In this document: positions 50,697-60,462 of the stretch, piece by piece
How the letters are laid out: each line of letters begins with the position of its first letter
How positions within the stretch are numbered: position 1 is the stretch's first letter
Assembly: GCF_013620795.1 (NCBI RefSeq)
Contig: NZ_LGLW01000006.1
Coordinates: 186,001-250,000, forward strand
Reading direction: 5' to 3'
Source of the DNA: Pseudomonas sp. Q2-TVG4-2
GTDB lineage: Bacteria > Pseudomonadota > Gammaproteobacteria > Pseudomonadales > Pseudomonadaceae
Length of the DNA: 64,000 bases
Position numbers and translations under genes: made by a program
Notes under the pieces: model-generated
Told to the model about the DNA's origin: nothing
The model's database searches: none
Seen by the model: the letters and a program-made list of their open reading frames with translations, nothing else

Positions 50697-51299
50697 TTAG
50701 TTGACCAAGCTGGTAATGCCCATGCCACAGGACACCAATCCAAGGGCGAGAAGGAAAAAATTCGGCAGCAGATCAAGCAGTTGCTGCAGCCGCTCGTGGC
50801 TGGACAGCTTTCGCGAGACCAGGCTGTAGGCAATCAGAATCGTCACATCGACCAGCGCCCAGATGACGATCAGTGCTGCAGCCTGAGGTGCGAACGGCTG
50901 AGCGGGGAGAATGAAGCCCGGCAGGAAGGCGAGAAAGAACAGAATGTCCTTGGGGTTCGACAGGCCGACCGCCATGGCGCGCCAGAAGTAATGGACATGC
51001 GACCGTGGTAGGTGCGGCTTTGCATCGTTGCCCCCGCACAGGCCATCCGCGCCGAGCCAAATCAGATAAAGGCCACCGAGCACCTGGCCCCACTCAAGAA
51101 TGATCGGCTCCAGGTCCAGCGCCAGGTAGATCAGAACCAATGCTGCGATCAGCAGGAGCTGGGCGGAGAGCACGCCGCCAAGAATCGTCCAGGCCGGCCA
51201 GCTGCGCCGTGCATCGGCGATCACCAGCGCGACGACTGGCCCGGGGGAGGCAATCAACAGGGCGACCGCGGCGGTGAAGGCGAGGTAGGTGGCGTTCAT
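50697..51299 (-). CDS. LysE/RhtB-family amino acid exporter
   Basis: A 200-residue inner-membrane protein with six hydrophobic segments and the LysE motif LLIASPGPVVALVIADA near the N terminus, plus LGGLYLIWLGADGL and NPKDILFFLAFLPGF. The family exports basic or neutral amino acids and derivatives. Its start overlaps the stop of the upstream oxygenase by 4 nt, so the two are coupled, and the hydroxylated product of that enzyme is the inferred substrate. Confidence 0.9.
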   Translation of the reverse strand: MNATYLAFTAAVALLIASPGPVVALVIADARRSWPAWTILGGVLSAQLLLIAALVLIYLALDLEPIILEWGQVLGGLYLIWLGADGLCGGNDAKPHLPRSHVHYFWRAMAVGLSNPKDILFFLAFLPGFILPAQPFAPQAAALIVIWALVDVTILIAYSLVSRKLSSHERLQQLLDLLPNFFLLALGLVSCGMGITSLVN

Positions 51300-52189
51300 A
51301 GTTCGGTTACCAGTTCGAAGATGCGCGACTGTTTGCCCAACTTTTCCGTGTAAAAGCGCAGGTTGCAGGTGGCGAAGGCGCGTTGCATCCAGCGGTCACT
51401 GCCGTCGAAACGGGCCGTGAAGGGGCTGCGTGCGTGCGCGGTGCGACGGTTGTCGATGATCAGCAGATCGCCACAGCTGAGCCGCACCGGCTCGACGACA
51501 TCCCAGGCGATGCCGTGCAGGGCATCGAGAGTGCGTTGGGCGCGGTCGCTGTAGGCGACCATGAACTGCGGATCGAAACGAAAGAAAGGTGCATTGGGAT
51601 CGCCATAAAGCACGGTCTGATGCTTGTTGATATCGATGCGCTGATTCTTCTCGGTCGGGCCGTAATCGGAGAAGAAGTTGTACGGCTCGTTGAGCAAGAA
51701 CGCCTGCTGCTCATAGCTCAGGCGCTCGAGAATGCGCTCAATCGAGGCAACGTAGGTGACCGCTTCGGCCGCCGGATCTTGGCGTAGGCAGAGAAGGACG
51801 AGGTAGTCCGGTTGGATGGCGTGAAAGGCGTTCTCGGTATGCAGGTCGAGTTCAGTATCGAAGCTGTCCGAGGTCGCGGTGCGCGATTGCGTCTGGTGCG
51901 GAAAGAAATTGTTGACGATGCCGCCATTGGATTCCTGGACGTAGCCGATCGGCTCGCCGAGCAGGGCGGTGGCCTGAAGTAGCAGACGTTCGCTGCGATC
52001 GTCCGTCTTGCAAAGCGCCTCACGTGACACTGGAGTAGCCGGTATGTCGCCGATGGGCATGTCTGACAGCAGTAGAAATCCCTGAGGATTTCCGAATAGT
52101 CTGAATTTGAGAATCTGTTCAATCTGTGTCTGGCTCAGCCCTCCGGTGCTGATGCTGGAAGCCAGAAGTTCATCGATGGGGTTGGACAT
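51296..52189 (-). CDS. Fe(II)/2-oxoglutarate-dependent oxygenase, clavaminate synthase/VioC-like
   Basis: A 297-residue non-haem iron enzyme. Iron ligands fit H117-T-E119 (DLHTENAFH) and H252 (RRTAHARSPF); an Arg in FDGSDRWMQR is placed for 2-oxoglutarate. The HxE rather than HxD facial triad and the surrounding DYLVLLCLRQDP and ARSPFTARFDGSDRW blocks match the VioC, OrfP and lysine/asparagine hydroxylase group. These hydroxylate the beta or gamma carbon of free amino acids. The ATG at 52189 (MSNPIDELLASS) follows AGGAT. The coupled LysE exporter and divergent LysR suggest a free amino acid substrate, not identified. Confidence 0.87.
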   Translation of the reverse strand: MSNPIDELLASSISTGGLSQTQIEQILKFRLFGNPQGFLLLSDMPIGDIPATPVSREALCKTDDRSERLLLQATALLGEPIGYVQESNGGIVNNFFPHQTQSRTATSDSFDTELDLHTENAFHAIQPDYLVLLCLRQDPAAEAVTYVASIERILERLSYEQQAFLLNEPYNFFSDYGPTEKNQRIDINKHQTVLYGDPNAPFFRFDPQFMVAYSDRAQRTLDALHGIAWDVVEPVRLSCGDLLIIDNRRTAHARSPFTARFDGSDRWMQRAFATCNLRFYTEKLGKQSRIFELVTEL

Positions 52190-52336
52190 ATCATCCTTAC
52201 CTGTTGTTAATGGGGTCCTGGTTGGCAGGGCTTCGCTACCGACCCCGCGAAGCGAGTATTGGTGCGTGTCGGAGGGTTTCAAAATGGAAAATGCGGGCGG
52301 GTACGATGAGTTTTACTCATGCTGGTGGCTAGGGGC
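52190..52336. promoter_or_regulatory. Divergent control region, oxygenase/LysR
   Basis: 147 nt between divergent starts. It contains the inverted repeat GCTTCGC-N10-GCGAAGC (52230-52236/52247-52253) and TTTC-N6-GAAA (52277-52290), both candidate LysR-type binding sites. Confidence 0.5.
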
Positions 52337-53257
52337 ATGACGTTGCGCCTGCCCCCGCTCTACGCGTTACGTGCATTCGAGGCCGCCGCACGTTTCAGCT
52401 CGTTCACCCAGGCGGCGAACAGTCTGTGCATCACCCAGAGCGCAATCAGCCGCCATGTCCGCACCCTGGAAGAAAGCCTTGGCTGTCAGCTGTTCGAGCG
52501 TCATGGCTCCAGGCTGGCGCTGACCGACGCCGGTCGGCGGCTGGCAGGGGACCTCAAACACGGTTTCCGGTTGATCGAGAGTGCCTGCGTGGCGGTCAGC
52601 CGTCAGGGCGGCGCGTTGCGCCTGAAGGCGCCTTCCACCCTGACCATGCGTTGGTTACTGCAGGTGCTTGATGGTTTTCATGCCGAACATCGTCAGGGGC
52701 GGGTGCACCTGACCAGTGCCTGGATGGACCTTGACGAGGTGGATTTCTATGGCGAGCCGTTCGATTGCGCGGTGCTGCTGGGCAACGGTGATTTTCCGGC
52801 CGAGTGGCGCAGCGTAAAGCTGTTCGATGAATGGCTGGTGCCGGTCTGTTCTCCCGCGATCTGCACTGACAGGCCCTGGGATGCCGAGACGTTAGCCGCT
52901 GCTGAATTGATTCACCCGTCGCGCGATTGTCGCGACTGGCGGCGTTGGCTGGAGCGGGTAGGGTTGGGCGAGGCGGTGGACTGGCGCAAGGGCACGCTGT
53001 TCGACACCCTGGAGCTGGGTATCTCGGCCGCGGCGCTGGGCCATGGCGTGTCCATTGGCGACCTGGCACTGGTGGGCGCTGAGCTACGCCGCGGAACCCT
53101 GGCATTGCCGTTCGATACGGCGGTGCGCACCGGCGACAGTTATTACCTGGTCTGGCCCACGCGTAGCGAAGAACACAGCATGCTGGCCCGCATGCGGGAT
53201 CATCTGTTGGCGAACCTGCCAGAGCCCCAGCAACCGGGCATGCGGCTGCTGGACTGA
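52337..53257 (+). CDS. LysR-family regulator (GcvA-like)
   Basis: A 306-residue LTTR. The N-terminal helix-turn-helix includes LRAFEAAARFSSFTQAANSLCITQSAISRHVRTLEESLG, followed by a periplasmic-binding-like effector domain. The start at 52337 (MTLRLPPLYALRAFEAAA) matches GcvA-type N termini; an ATG at 52319 adds six residues. Divergent from the oxygenase-LysE pair, which is its likely target, and 165 nt upstream of tkt on the same strand. Confidence 0.9.
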   Translation: MTLRLPPLYALRAFEAAARFSSFTQAANSLCITQSAISRHVRTLEESLGCQLFERHGSRLALTDAGRRLAGDLKHGFRLIESACVAVSRQGGALRLKAPSTLTMRWLLQVLDGFHAEHRQGRVHLTSAWMDLDEVDFYGEPFDCAVLLGNGDFPAEWRSVKLFDEWLVPVCSPAICTDRPWDAETLAAAELIHPSRDCRDWRRWLERVGLGEAVDWRKGTLFDTLELGISAAALGHGVSIGDLALVGAELRRGTLALPFDTAVRTGDSYYLVWPTRSEEHSMLARMRDHLLANLPEPQQPGMRLLD

Positions 53258-53422
53258 ACGGAGCCTCCGCCTATGCGCCGCAGGAATGCCCGCAGAGGCC
53301 CACTGGATCGCTGAAGACCAGCCAAAAGCATTCACCGGAGGTCGCATCTGTCATTGCCCTTGCATGCTCCGGTGGGCGAAAATGCTCGCCTTTTTCCGAG
53401 TACACCCGCAGGAGATTCAGCG

Positions 53423-55420
53423 ATGCCCAGCCGTCGTGAGCGAGCCAATGCCATCCGCGCCCTCAGCATGGATGCCGTGCAGAAAGCCAACAGCGGCCAC
53501 CCGGGTGCCCCCATGGGCATGGCGGACATCGCTGAGGTCCTCTGGCGCGACCACCTCAAGCACAGCCCGACCAACCCGCTGTGGGCCGACCGTGACCGCT
53601 TCGTGCTGTCCAACGGTCACGGCTCGATGCTGATCTACTCCTTGTTGCATCTGACCGGTTATGACCTGTCGATCGAGGACCTGAAGAACTTCCGTCAGCT
53701 GCACAGCAAGACTCCCGGCCATCCCGAATTCGGCTACACCGCCGGCGTCGAGACCACTACCGGGCCGTTGGGCCAGGGGCTGGCCAATGCTGTCGGTTTC
53801 GCCTTGGCCGAAAAGATCATGGCGGCGCAGTTCAACCGTCCCGGCCATGAAATCGTCGACCACAACACCTATGTATTCATGGGCGATGGCTGCCTGATGG
53901 AAGGCATCTCCCACGAAGTTTGCTCGCTAGCCGGCACCCTCGGACTGAACAAGCTGATCGGGTTCTACGATGACAACGGCATCTCTATCGATGGTGAAGT
54001 CCACGGCTGGTTTACCGACGACACCCCACGCCGCTTCGAGGCCTACGGCTGGCAGGTGATCCGCAATGTCGATGGCCATGACGCCGACGAGATCCAGATC
54101 GCTATCGACACCGCCCGCAAGAGCGACCGCCCGACGCTGATCTGCTGCAAGACCATCATCGGTTTCGGTTCGCCGAACAAGCAGGGTAAGGAAGAGTCGC
54201 ATGGCGCTGCGCTGGGCGATTCGGAGATCGCGCTGACCCGCGAGGCGCTGGGATGGAAGCACGGCCCGTTCGAGGTTCCCGCCGACATCTATGCCGAGTG
54301 GGATGCCAAGCAGAAGGGCGCCGAAGCGGAAAATCAGTGGAACAAGCGCTTCGCCGCTTATGAAACCGAATTCCCTGCGCTGGCTTCAGAGTTCAAGCGG
54401 CGCATGGCCGGTGAGTTGCCGGAAGACTTCGCCGAAAAAGCGTCAGAGTTCATTCGTGAGGTGGCAACCAAGGGCGAAACCATCGCCAGCCGCAAGGCCA
54501 GCCAGAATTGCCTGAACGCCTTCGGTCCGCTACTGCCGGAACTGCTCGGTGGCTCAGCGGACCTCGCCGGCTCCAACCTGACCCTGTGGAAGGGCTGCAA
54601 GCCGGTGGTTGCCGAGGATGCCTCGGGCAACTACATGTATTACGGTGTGCGCGAGTTCGGCATGAGCGCCATCATGAACGGCGTCGCCCTGCACGGCGGC
54701 CTGATCCCCTACGGCGCGACCTTCCTGATGTTCATGGAATATGCGCGCAATGCGGTGCGCATGTCGGCGCTGATGAAACAGCGCGTGCTTTATGTCTTCA
54801 CCCATGACTCCATCGGCCTCGGTGAAGACGGCCCGACCCACCAGCCGGTCGAGCAGCTGACCAGCCTGCGTACTACGCCGAACCTCGATACCTGGCGTCC
54901 GGCCGATACCGTCGAGTCGGCGGTGGCCTGGAAGCATGCCATCGAGCGCAAGGACGGCCCGAGCGCGCTGATCTTCTCGCGCCAGAACCTGCCGTATCAC
55001 ATCCGTGACAACGAAACCGAAGCTGCCATCAGCAAAGGTGGTTACATCCTGAAGAACTGCGTCGGCGAGCCGGAAGTGATCCTCATTGCCACCGGCTCGG
55101 AAGTCGGCCTGGCCGTTCAGGCCTATGACAAGCTCACCGAGCAGGGACGCAATGTACGTGTGGTGTCCATGCCGTGCACCAGCGTCTTTGACGCCCAGGA
55201 CGCGGCCTGGAAACAGCAGGTATTGCCGGTCGAGGTTGGCGCGCGTATTGCCATCGAGGCGGGCCACGCTGATTACTGGTACAAGTACGTCGGACTCGAC
55301 GGTCGCATCATCGGCATGACCACTTACGGTGAATCGGCTCCGGCCGGTCAGCTGTTCGAGGAGTTCGGTTTCACCGTCGACAACATCCTCAGCGTCGCCG
55401 AGGAGCTGCTGGAAGATTAG
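53423..55420 (+). CDS. tkt: Transketolase
   Basis: A thiamine-diphosphate enzyme transferring two-carbon units in the pentose phosphate pathway. The 665-residue protein has [38 protein letters not shown], the ThDP motif [32 protein letters not shown] (in parts), and [20 protein letters not shown] in the pyrimidine domain. The ATG at 53423 ([19 protein letters not shown]) has AGGAG 9 nt upstream; the longer in-frame start is rejected. Followed by a repeat-bearing gap, then epd. Confidence 0.98.
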   Translation: MPSRRERANAIRALSMDAVQKANSGHPGAPMGMADIAEVLWRDHLKHSPTNPLWADRDRFVLSNGHGSMLIYSLLHLTGYDLSIEDLKNFRQLHSKTPGHPEFGYTAGVETTTGPLGQGLANAVGFALAEKIMAAQFNRPGHEIVDHNTYVFMGDGCLMEGISHEVCSLAGTLGLNKLIGFYDDNGISIDGEVHGWFTDDTPRRFEAYGWQVIRNVDGHDADEIQIAIDTARKSDRPTLICCKTIIGFGSPNKQGKEESHGAALGDSEIALTREALGWKHGPFEVPADIYAEWDAKQKGAEAENQWNKRFAAYETEFPALASEFKRRMAGELPEDFAEKASEFIREVATKGETIASRKASQNCLNAFGPLLPELLGGSADLAGSNLTLWKGCKPVVAEDASGNYMYYGVREFGMSAIMNGVALHGGLIPYGATFLMFMEYARNAVRMSALMKQRVLYVFTHDSIGLGEDGPTHQPVEQLTSLRTTPNLDTWRPADTVESAVAWKHAIERKDGPSALIFSRQNLPYHIRDNETEAAISKGGYILKNCVGEPEVILIATGSEVGLAVQAYDKLTEQGRNVRVVSMPCTSVFDAQDAAWKQQVLPVEVGARIAIEAGHADYWYKYVGLDGRIIGMTTYGESAPAGQLFEEFGFTVDNILSVAEELLED

Positions 55421-55426
55421 ATAAGC

Positions 55427-55568
55427 AGCTGGAGGCCTGAAGCTGGAAGCTTGAAGAAAAGCGGCCGGGAACAGGCTTAAGGGATCACAGCAGCTGAGAA
55501 GTTGCGGCTGGACGTTGGAAGTGACAGCGGCACGAACACTTCCGGCTTCCGGCTTCCAGCTTCCAGCT
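55427..55568. repeat. Inverted repeat element between tkt and epd
   Basis: Left arm 55427-55450 (AGCTGGAGGC...GCTGGAAGC) and right arm 55545-55568 (GCTTCCGG...TTCCAGCT) match in 20 of 24 positions as an inverted repeat, with more degenerate GCTGGAAG-like copies between. The pattern resembles short intergenic repeats seen in pseudomonads. Confidence 0.7.
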
Positions 55569-55588
55569 CGCCCAAAGACGAGCCGCGA

Positions 55589-56635
55589 ATGCCCCGAATT
55601 CCTTCTTACCGCGTCGCCCTAAACGGCTACGGCCGCATCGGCCGCTGCGTGCTTCGTGCCTTTCATGAGCGCAATGGGGCATTTGATTTCGAGTTCGTCG
55701 CCCTCAACGATCTCGCCGATATGGCGAGTCTCGAATACCTCACTCGCTTCGACTCCACCCATGGCCGCTTCCCTGGCGACGTGGTGGTGGAGGGCGATTG
55801 CCTGCATATAAACGGTCACAGCGTAAAAGTCCTGCGCGAATCGACGCCAGAAGCGATTGACTGGCGCGCCCTGGGCGTTGACCTGGTGCTGGAATGCTCC
55901 GGCGCCTACAACACCCGCTCCGGTGGGCAGCGTTTCCTCGATGCCGGTGTGCCTCGGGTTTTGTTCTCGCAGCCCATGAGCGGCGCGGGGGATGTCGACG
56001 CCACGGTGGTGATGGGCATCAACCACGAGCAGCTGACCGGCGCCGAGCGACTGGTGTCCAACGCCTCTTGCACCACCAACTGTGGCGTGCCGTTGCTCAA
56101 ATTGCTTAACGATGCGGTCGGGCTGGAATACGTGTCGATCACCACCATCCACTCAGCGATGAACGATCAGCCGGTAATCGACGCCTACCACCACGACGAT
56201 CTGCGCCGCACGCGTTCGGCTTTCCAGTCGGTGATTCCGGTATCTACCGGGCTGGCGCGTGGTATCGAGCGATTGCTGCCGGAACTCTCGGGGCGGATTC
56301 AGGCCAAAGCCGTGCGGGTGCCGACGGTGAACGTGTCCTGCCTGGATATCACCTTGCAGATGTCTCGCGATACCGATGCGCAGGCGATCAATCAGATACT
56401 GCACGAAGCGGCGGAATTCGGACCGTTAAAGGGCCTGCTCGCGTACACCGAGCTGCCCCATGCCAGCTGCGATTTCAACCACGACCCGCACTCGGCGATC
56501 GTCGATGGCAGCCTGACGCGCGCCTCCGGGCCGCGACTGGTGAACCTGCTGGCCTGGTTCGACAACGAATGGGGGTTCGCCAACCGCATGCTCGACGTGG
56601 CCGACCATTATTTGCAAGTTGCCCGCCGCGCATAG
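55589..56635 (+). CDS. epd: Erythrose-4-phosphate dehydrogenase
   Basis: A GAPDH-fold NAD enzyme oxidising erythrose 4-phosphate for pyridoxal phosphate synthesis. The 348-residue protein has VALNGYGRIGRCVLRAF, FDSTHGRFPGDV, active-site Cys in SNASCTTNCGVPLLK, and TTIHSAMNDQPVIDAYHHDDLRR, with the variant residues typical of Epd rather than Gap. The ATG at 55589 (MPRIPSYRVALNGYG) is used; the longer reading runs into the repeat. In the usual tkt-epd-pgk order. Confidence 0.95.
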   Translation: MPRIPSYRVALNGYGRIGRCVLRAFHERNGAFDFEFVALNDLADMASLEYLTRFDSTHGRFPGDVVVEGDCLHINGHSVKVLRESTPEAIDWRALGVDLVLECSGAYNTRSGGQRFLDAGVPRVLFSQPMSGAGDVDATVVMGINHEQLTGAERLVSNASCTTNCGVPLLKLLNDAVGLEYVSITTIHSAMNDQPVIDAYHHDDLRRTRSAFQSVIPVSTGLARGIERLLPELSGRIQAKAVRVPTVNVSCLDITLQMSRDTDAQAINQILHEAAEFGPLKGLLAYTELPHASCDFNHDPHSAIVDGSLTRASGPRLVNLLAWFDNEWGFANRMLDVADHYLQVARRA

Positions 56636-56696
56636 CCGGTCGCACCTAGCCAGCCGCACTGAATAGACATCGCCGTTTGAACTTAAGGAAGATGAC

Positions 56697-57860
56697 ATGA
56701 CCGTTTTGAAAATGACCGACCTCGACCTCCAGGGTAAGCGGGTGCTGATCCGAGAGGATCTCAACGTGCCGGTTAAGAATGGCGCGGTGAAAAGCGATGC
56801 GCGCATTCTGGCTTCGCTGCCGACCATCAAGCTGGCGCTGGAGAAGGGCGCCGCCGTGCTGGTCTGCTCGCACCTGGGGCGTCCGGAGGAGGGCGTCTAC
56901 AGCGAGGAAGACAGCCTCCAACCGGTCGCCGATTACCTGAGCAAGGCGCTTGATCGGGAGGTGCCGCTGATCAAGGACTATCTGGACGGCGTGCAGGTAC
57001 AGGCGGGTGAGCTGGTGCTGCTGGAGAACGTGCGCTTCAATAAAGGCGAGAAGAAGAACACCGACGAGCTGGCGCAGAAGTACGCGGCGCTCTGTGATGT
57101 CTTCGTCATGGATGCTTTTGGTACCGCACACCGCGCCCAGGGCTCGACCCACGGCGTCGCCAAGTTCGCCAAGGTCGCCTGTGCCGGCCCGCTGCTGGCC
57201 GCCGAGCTGGATGCCCTGGGCAAAGCGCTGAAGAGCCCGGCCAAGCCGATGGCCGCCATCGTCGCGGGTTCCAAGGTCTCGACCAAACTGGACGTGCTGA
57301 ACAGTCTGAGCACGGTCTGCGACCAGCTGATCGTTGGCGGCGGAATCGCCAATACCTTCCTTGCCGCCGCCGGTTTGCCAGTGGGCAAGTCGCTGTACGA
57401 AGCCGATCTAGTCGACACGGCCAAGGCGATCGCGGCCAAGGTCAGCGTGCCGCTGCCAGTCGATGTGGTGGTCGCCAAGGCCTTTGCCGAAGACGCCGAA
57501 GCCACCGTCAAGGCCGTCGGCGATGTGTCGGAGGACGACATGATCCTGGATATCGGTCCGCAGACCGCCGCCAACTTCGCCGAGCTGCTGCAATCATCGA
57601 AAACCATTCTCTGGAACGGCCCGGTTGGTGTATTCGAGTTCGATCAGTTCGGCGAGGGCACCAAGGTGCTGGCCAAGGCCATCGCTGAAAGCCCCGCATT
57701 CTCCATCGCTGGCGGCGGCGACACGCTGGCGGCGATCGACAAGTACGGCGTGGGGGAGCAGATCTCCTATATATCCACCGGCGGCGGGGCCTTCCTCGAG
57801 TTCGTCGAGGGGAAAGTCCTGCCCGCGGTGGAAATTCTCGAGCAGCGCGCTGCGCAATAA
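56697..57860 (+). CDS. pgk: Phosphoglycerate kinase
   Basis: Reversible phosphoryl transfer between 1,3-bisphosphoglycerate and ADP. The 387-residue protein shows [56 protein letters not shown], and the C-terminal [13 protein letters not shown] and [15 protein letters not shown]. Starts 61 nt after epd with an AAGGAAG RBS. Confidence 0.98.
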   Translation: MTVLKMTDLDLQGKRVLIREDLNVPVKNGAVKSDARILASLPTIKLALEKGAAVLVCSHLGRPEEGVYSEEDSLQPVADYLSKALDREVPLIKDYLDGVQVQAGELVLLENVRFNKGEKKNTDELAQKYAALCDVFVMDAFGTAHRAQGSTHGVAKFAKVACAGPLLAAELDALGKALKSPAKPMAAIVAGSKVSTKLDVLNSLSTVCDQLIVGGGIANTFLAAAGLPVGKSLYEADLVDTAKAIAAKVSVPLPVDVVVAKAFAEDAEATVKAVGDVSEDDMILDIGPQTAANFAELLQSSKTILWNGPVGVFEFDQFGEGTKVLAKAIAESPAFSIAGGGDTLAAIDKYGVGEQISYISTGGGAFLEFVEGKVLPAVEILEQRAAQ

Positions 57861-57866
57861 GCGTCC

Positions 57867-57896
57867 GCGCCGGAGCCGCTTAGGTGTCTCCGGCGC
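57867..57896 (+). terminator. Hairpin after pgk
   Basis: Perfect 9-bp inverted repeat GCGCCGGAG/CTCCGGCGC with a 12-nt loop, six bases after the pgk stop; no T-tract. Possible terminator or mRNA 3'-end structure. Confidence 0.5.
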
Positions 57897-57970
57897 AACA
57901 AGCGCAACGGCAAAGGCAACCCTCGAGGATTGGTGCTGTCTCTGTTCTGTCCGAACAAGTGGAGGTTCAC

Positions 57971-58165
57971 ATGCGTTATGCCGTTATCGCTGTTTGCTGT
58001 CTTGGACTGGCCGGTTGCGCCGGCGGAACGCCGGACTCGGCCTGCGAAGTGTTCGACCCACCGCCAGCGGAAAGCCCCACCGCGCAGAACGATCAACGGG
58101 TGCAAATGCAGAGCACCGGCGACCCAACCGCGGGTACCGCTGCCGATGTTCGGGATTGCCCCTGA
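57971..58165 (+). CDS. Small lipoprotein of unknown function
   Basis: A 64-residue protein with a lipobox (GLAGC, C16) and a short hydrophilic tail rich in Pro, Thr and Asp with two further Cys. GGAGG precedes the ATG by 5 nt. No family recognised. It lies 27 nt upstream of another lipoprotein gene in the pgk-fba interval. Confidence 0.7.
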   Translation: MRYAVIAVCCLGLAGCAGGTPDSACEVFDPPPAESPTAQNDQRVQMQSTGDPTAGTAADVRDCP

Positions 58166-58192
58166 GCCGATGCGGCCAAGCAAGGAGAAGCG

Positions 58193-58525
58193 ATGAAAGG
58201 CCTGTTCATTCCGTTTGCTGCGCTGCTGCTTAGTGGCTGCGGTCATTGGCAATCCGGTCCCGATGCGCCCTTCGTGCGCTGGAAATGCCAGAGCCAGCAG
58301 AACATCGCCTGGCGCTATGCTGACGACAGTCACCAGACCGTCGACCTGAAAATCGGCAATAGAGAGCAGGTTCATACACTGCGCAAGGAACCTGCCACCC
58401 ATGGTGCTTTCTATAGCGATGGCGTTGTGGCCTTCCATAACAAAGGTAATGAAGCGCTAGTCTTTCGGCTCGCCGACGACAAGCTGCTGGCCCATGGGTG
58501 CAGTGCTTCGCTGATCAGTCTCTGA
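58193..58525 (+). CDS. MliC-family lysozyme inhibitor lipoprotein
   Basis: A 110-residue lipoprotein (lipobox LLSGC, C16) with MliC/PliC hallmarks: VRWKCQSQQNIAWRY, GAFYSDGVVAFHNKGNEALVF and a C-terminal Cys region. Such proteins bind and block c-type lysozyme in the periplasm or outer membrane. It forms a two-gene lipoprotein unit with the preceding gene. Confidence 0.78.
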   Translation: MKGLFIPFAALLLSGCGHWQSGPDAPFVRWKCQSQQNIAWRYADDSHQTVDLKIGNREQVHTLRKEPATHGAFYSDGVVAFHNKGNEALVFRLADDKLLAHGCSASLISL

Positions 58526-58708
58526 TGACAGTAATGGCATGCGCTGCGGGGCCGCGATGAGCGAATTTGCGACGTTTTTGCCAGAGCCCGTGGCTTTTGG
58601 CTCGTCCGCCACTACAATGCCGCGCCATACCGCGCGGTGCTTGAACACCGCCAGCCCCTGCGGCAGGCTTTACATGATTAATCGACCCTAACCGGGAGAA
58701 AGGAAAAC

Positions 58709-59773
58709 ATGGCACTCATCAGCATGCGCCAGATGCTCGACCACGCCGCCGAATTCGGCTACGGCGTGCCGGCCTTCAACGTGAACAACCTTGAGCAGAT
58801 GCGAGCCATCATGGAAGCGGCCGACAAGACCGACTCCCCGGTGATCGTCCAGGCTTCGGCCGGTGCTCGCAAGTACGCTGGCGCGCCCTTCCTGCGCCAT
58901 CTGATTCTCGCGGCCATCGAAGAATTCCCGCACATTCCGGTGGTCATGCACCAGGATCACGGTACCAGCCCGGACATCTGCCAGCGTTCGATTCAGCTGG
59001 GTTTCAGCTCGGTGATGATGGACGGCTCGCTGCGTGAAGACGGCAAGACGCCATCCGATTACGAATACAACGTCCGCGTCACCCAGCAGACCGTTGCCTT
59101 CGCCCACGCCTGCGGCGTGTCGGTGGAAGGTGAGCTGGGTTGCCTGGGCAGTCTGGAAACCGGTATGGCCGGTGAAGAAGACGGTGTCGGTGCCGAAGGC
59201 ACACTGGATCACAGCCAGCTGCTGACCGACCCCGAAGAGGCGGCTGATTTCGTCGCTAAAACTAAGGTGGACGCGCTGGCGATTGCCATCGGTACCAGCC
59301 ACGGCGCCTACAAGTTCACCAAGCCGCCAACCGGTGACACCCTGTCGATCCAGCGTATCAAAGAGATCCATCAGCGCATTCCCGATACCCACCTGGTGAT
59401 GCACGGCTCCTCCTCGGTTCCGCAAGAGTGGCTGAAGATCATCAACGAGTATGGTGGTGACATCAAAGAAACCTACGGCGTGCCGGTCGAGGAAATCGTC
59501 GAGGGCATCAAGTACGGCGTGCGCAAGGTCAACATCGACACCGACCTGCGATTGGCTTCTACCGGTGCGATTCGCGAGTTCATGGCGAAGAACCCCAGCG
59601 AGTTCGATCCGCGCAAGTACCTGGGCAAGACCGTGACAGCCATGCGCGACATCTGCGTTGCTCGTTACGAGGCATTCGGCACTGCCGGCAACGCCTCTAA
59701 GATCAAGCCGATCTCCCTGGAAGGCATGTTCGAGCGCTACGCGCGCGGCGAGCTAGATCCCAAGGTCAACTGA
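58709..59773 (+). CDS. fba: Class II fructose-bisphosphate aldolase
   Basis: A zinc-dependent aldolase of glycolysis and gluconeogenesis. The 354-residue protein ([27 protein letters not shown]) has [14 protein letters not shown] with the metal-binding His, [38 protein letters not shown] and [25 protein letters not shown] precedes it. Followed by a strong terminator. Confidence 0.97.
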   Translation: MALISMRQMLDHAAEFGYGVPAFNVNNLEQMRAIMEAADKTDSPVIVQASAGARKYAGAPFLRHLILAAIEEFPHIPVVMHQDHGTSPDICQRSIQLGFSSVMMDGSLREDGKTPSDYEYNVRVTQQTVAFAHACGVSVEGELGCLGSLETGMAGEEDGVGAEGTLDHSQLLTDPEEAADFVAKTKVDALAIAIGTSHGAYKFTKPPTGDTLSIQRIKEIHQRIPDTHLVMHGSSSVPQEWLKIINEYGGDIKETYGVPVEEIVEGIKYGVRKVNIDTDLRLASTGAIREFMAKNPSEFDPRKYLGKTVTAMRDICVARYEAFGTAGNASKIKPISLEGMFERYARGELDPKVN

Positions 59774-59786
59774 GCCTGAAGCATGA

Positions 59787-59820
59787 AGAAGAGCCCGCCT
59801 TGTGCGGGCTCTTCTGTTTC
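59787..59820 (+). terminator. Intrinsic terminator after fba
   Basis: 12-bp perfect stem AGAAGAGCCCGC/GCGGGCTCTTCT with a 5-nt loop followed by GTTTC. Confidence 0.88.
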
Positions 59821-59871
59821 CGGGGTAAGGCGCGGGAGTTGGTTTCGGCGGGCTAAAGGTTGCGGCGAGCG

Positions 59872-60249
59872 TCAGGCCAGCAGTTGTTGGATCCGGCTGT
59901 GCAGGCAATCCAGCGAGAAGGGCTTGGCAATGATCGGGGCGGAGCGGGCGATCGGGCTGCCGGATTCGTGAATTTCGATCGGGTAGCCGCTGATGAAGAT
60001 GACCTTCAGGTCTGGCCGCAGCTTGAGCGCTGGCTCGGCAATCATCACGCCGGAAACGCCACCCGGTAGCCGGAAATCAGTCACCAGCAGGTCAAGCTGT
60101 GGCTTGGTCGCCAAGATCTCAAAAGCCTGAACGGAATCCGCGGCTTCAAGAACCTTATAGCCTTCGCCGGCGAGATAGTCAGATAACAGACAGAGAATGT
60201 GGGGTTCGTCCTCAACGAGCAGGACAACTTTGGCGGGTGCTTGGCTCAT
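59872..60249 (-). CDS. Receiver-only response regulator
   Basis: A 125-residue CheY-like domain: VLLVEDEPHILCLL acidic pocket, phosphoacceptor D58 in LLVTDFRLPGG, switch Ser in VIFISGYP, and Lys in IIAKPFS. No output domain and no adjacent kinase, so the partner is elsewhere. The FRLPGG-SG variant is like orphan receivers of hybrid kinase systems. Confidence 0.9.
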   Translation of the reverse strand: MSQAPAKVVLLVEDEPHILCLLSDYLAGEGYKVLEAADSVQAFEILATKPQLDLLVTDFRLPGGVSGVMIAEPALKLRPDLKVIFISGYPIEIHESGSPIARSAPIIAKPFSLDCLHSRIQQLLA

Positions 60250-60462
60250 CGGAAATATTCTCGACGATTTTTATGAAAATATTGTTTCGAACGGTATTAA
60301 TTACGGCCAAACGAGCATGTTGGAGCGTTGTAGAGCTCCGCAAGTTCAGGGATCCGCAGCGATCCGACAAGTCTTTGTTTTGTAACTACCGGGCCCCGAC
60401 GCGCGTTGGCAATCAGGCCATGCATCGCTAGGCTCGGAATTATCCATCTTTGGGAGCCCACC

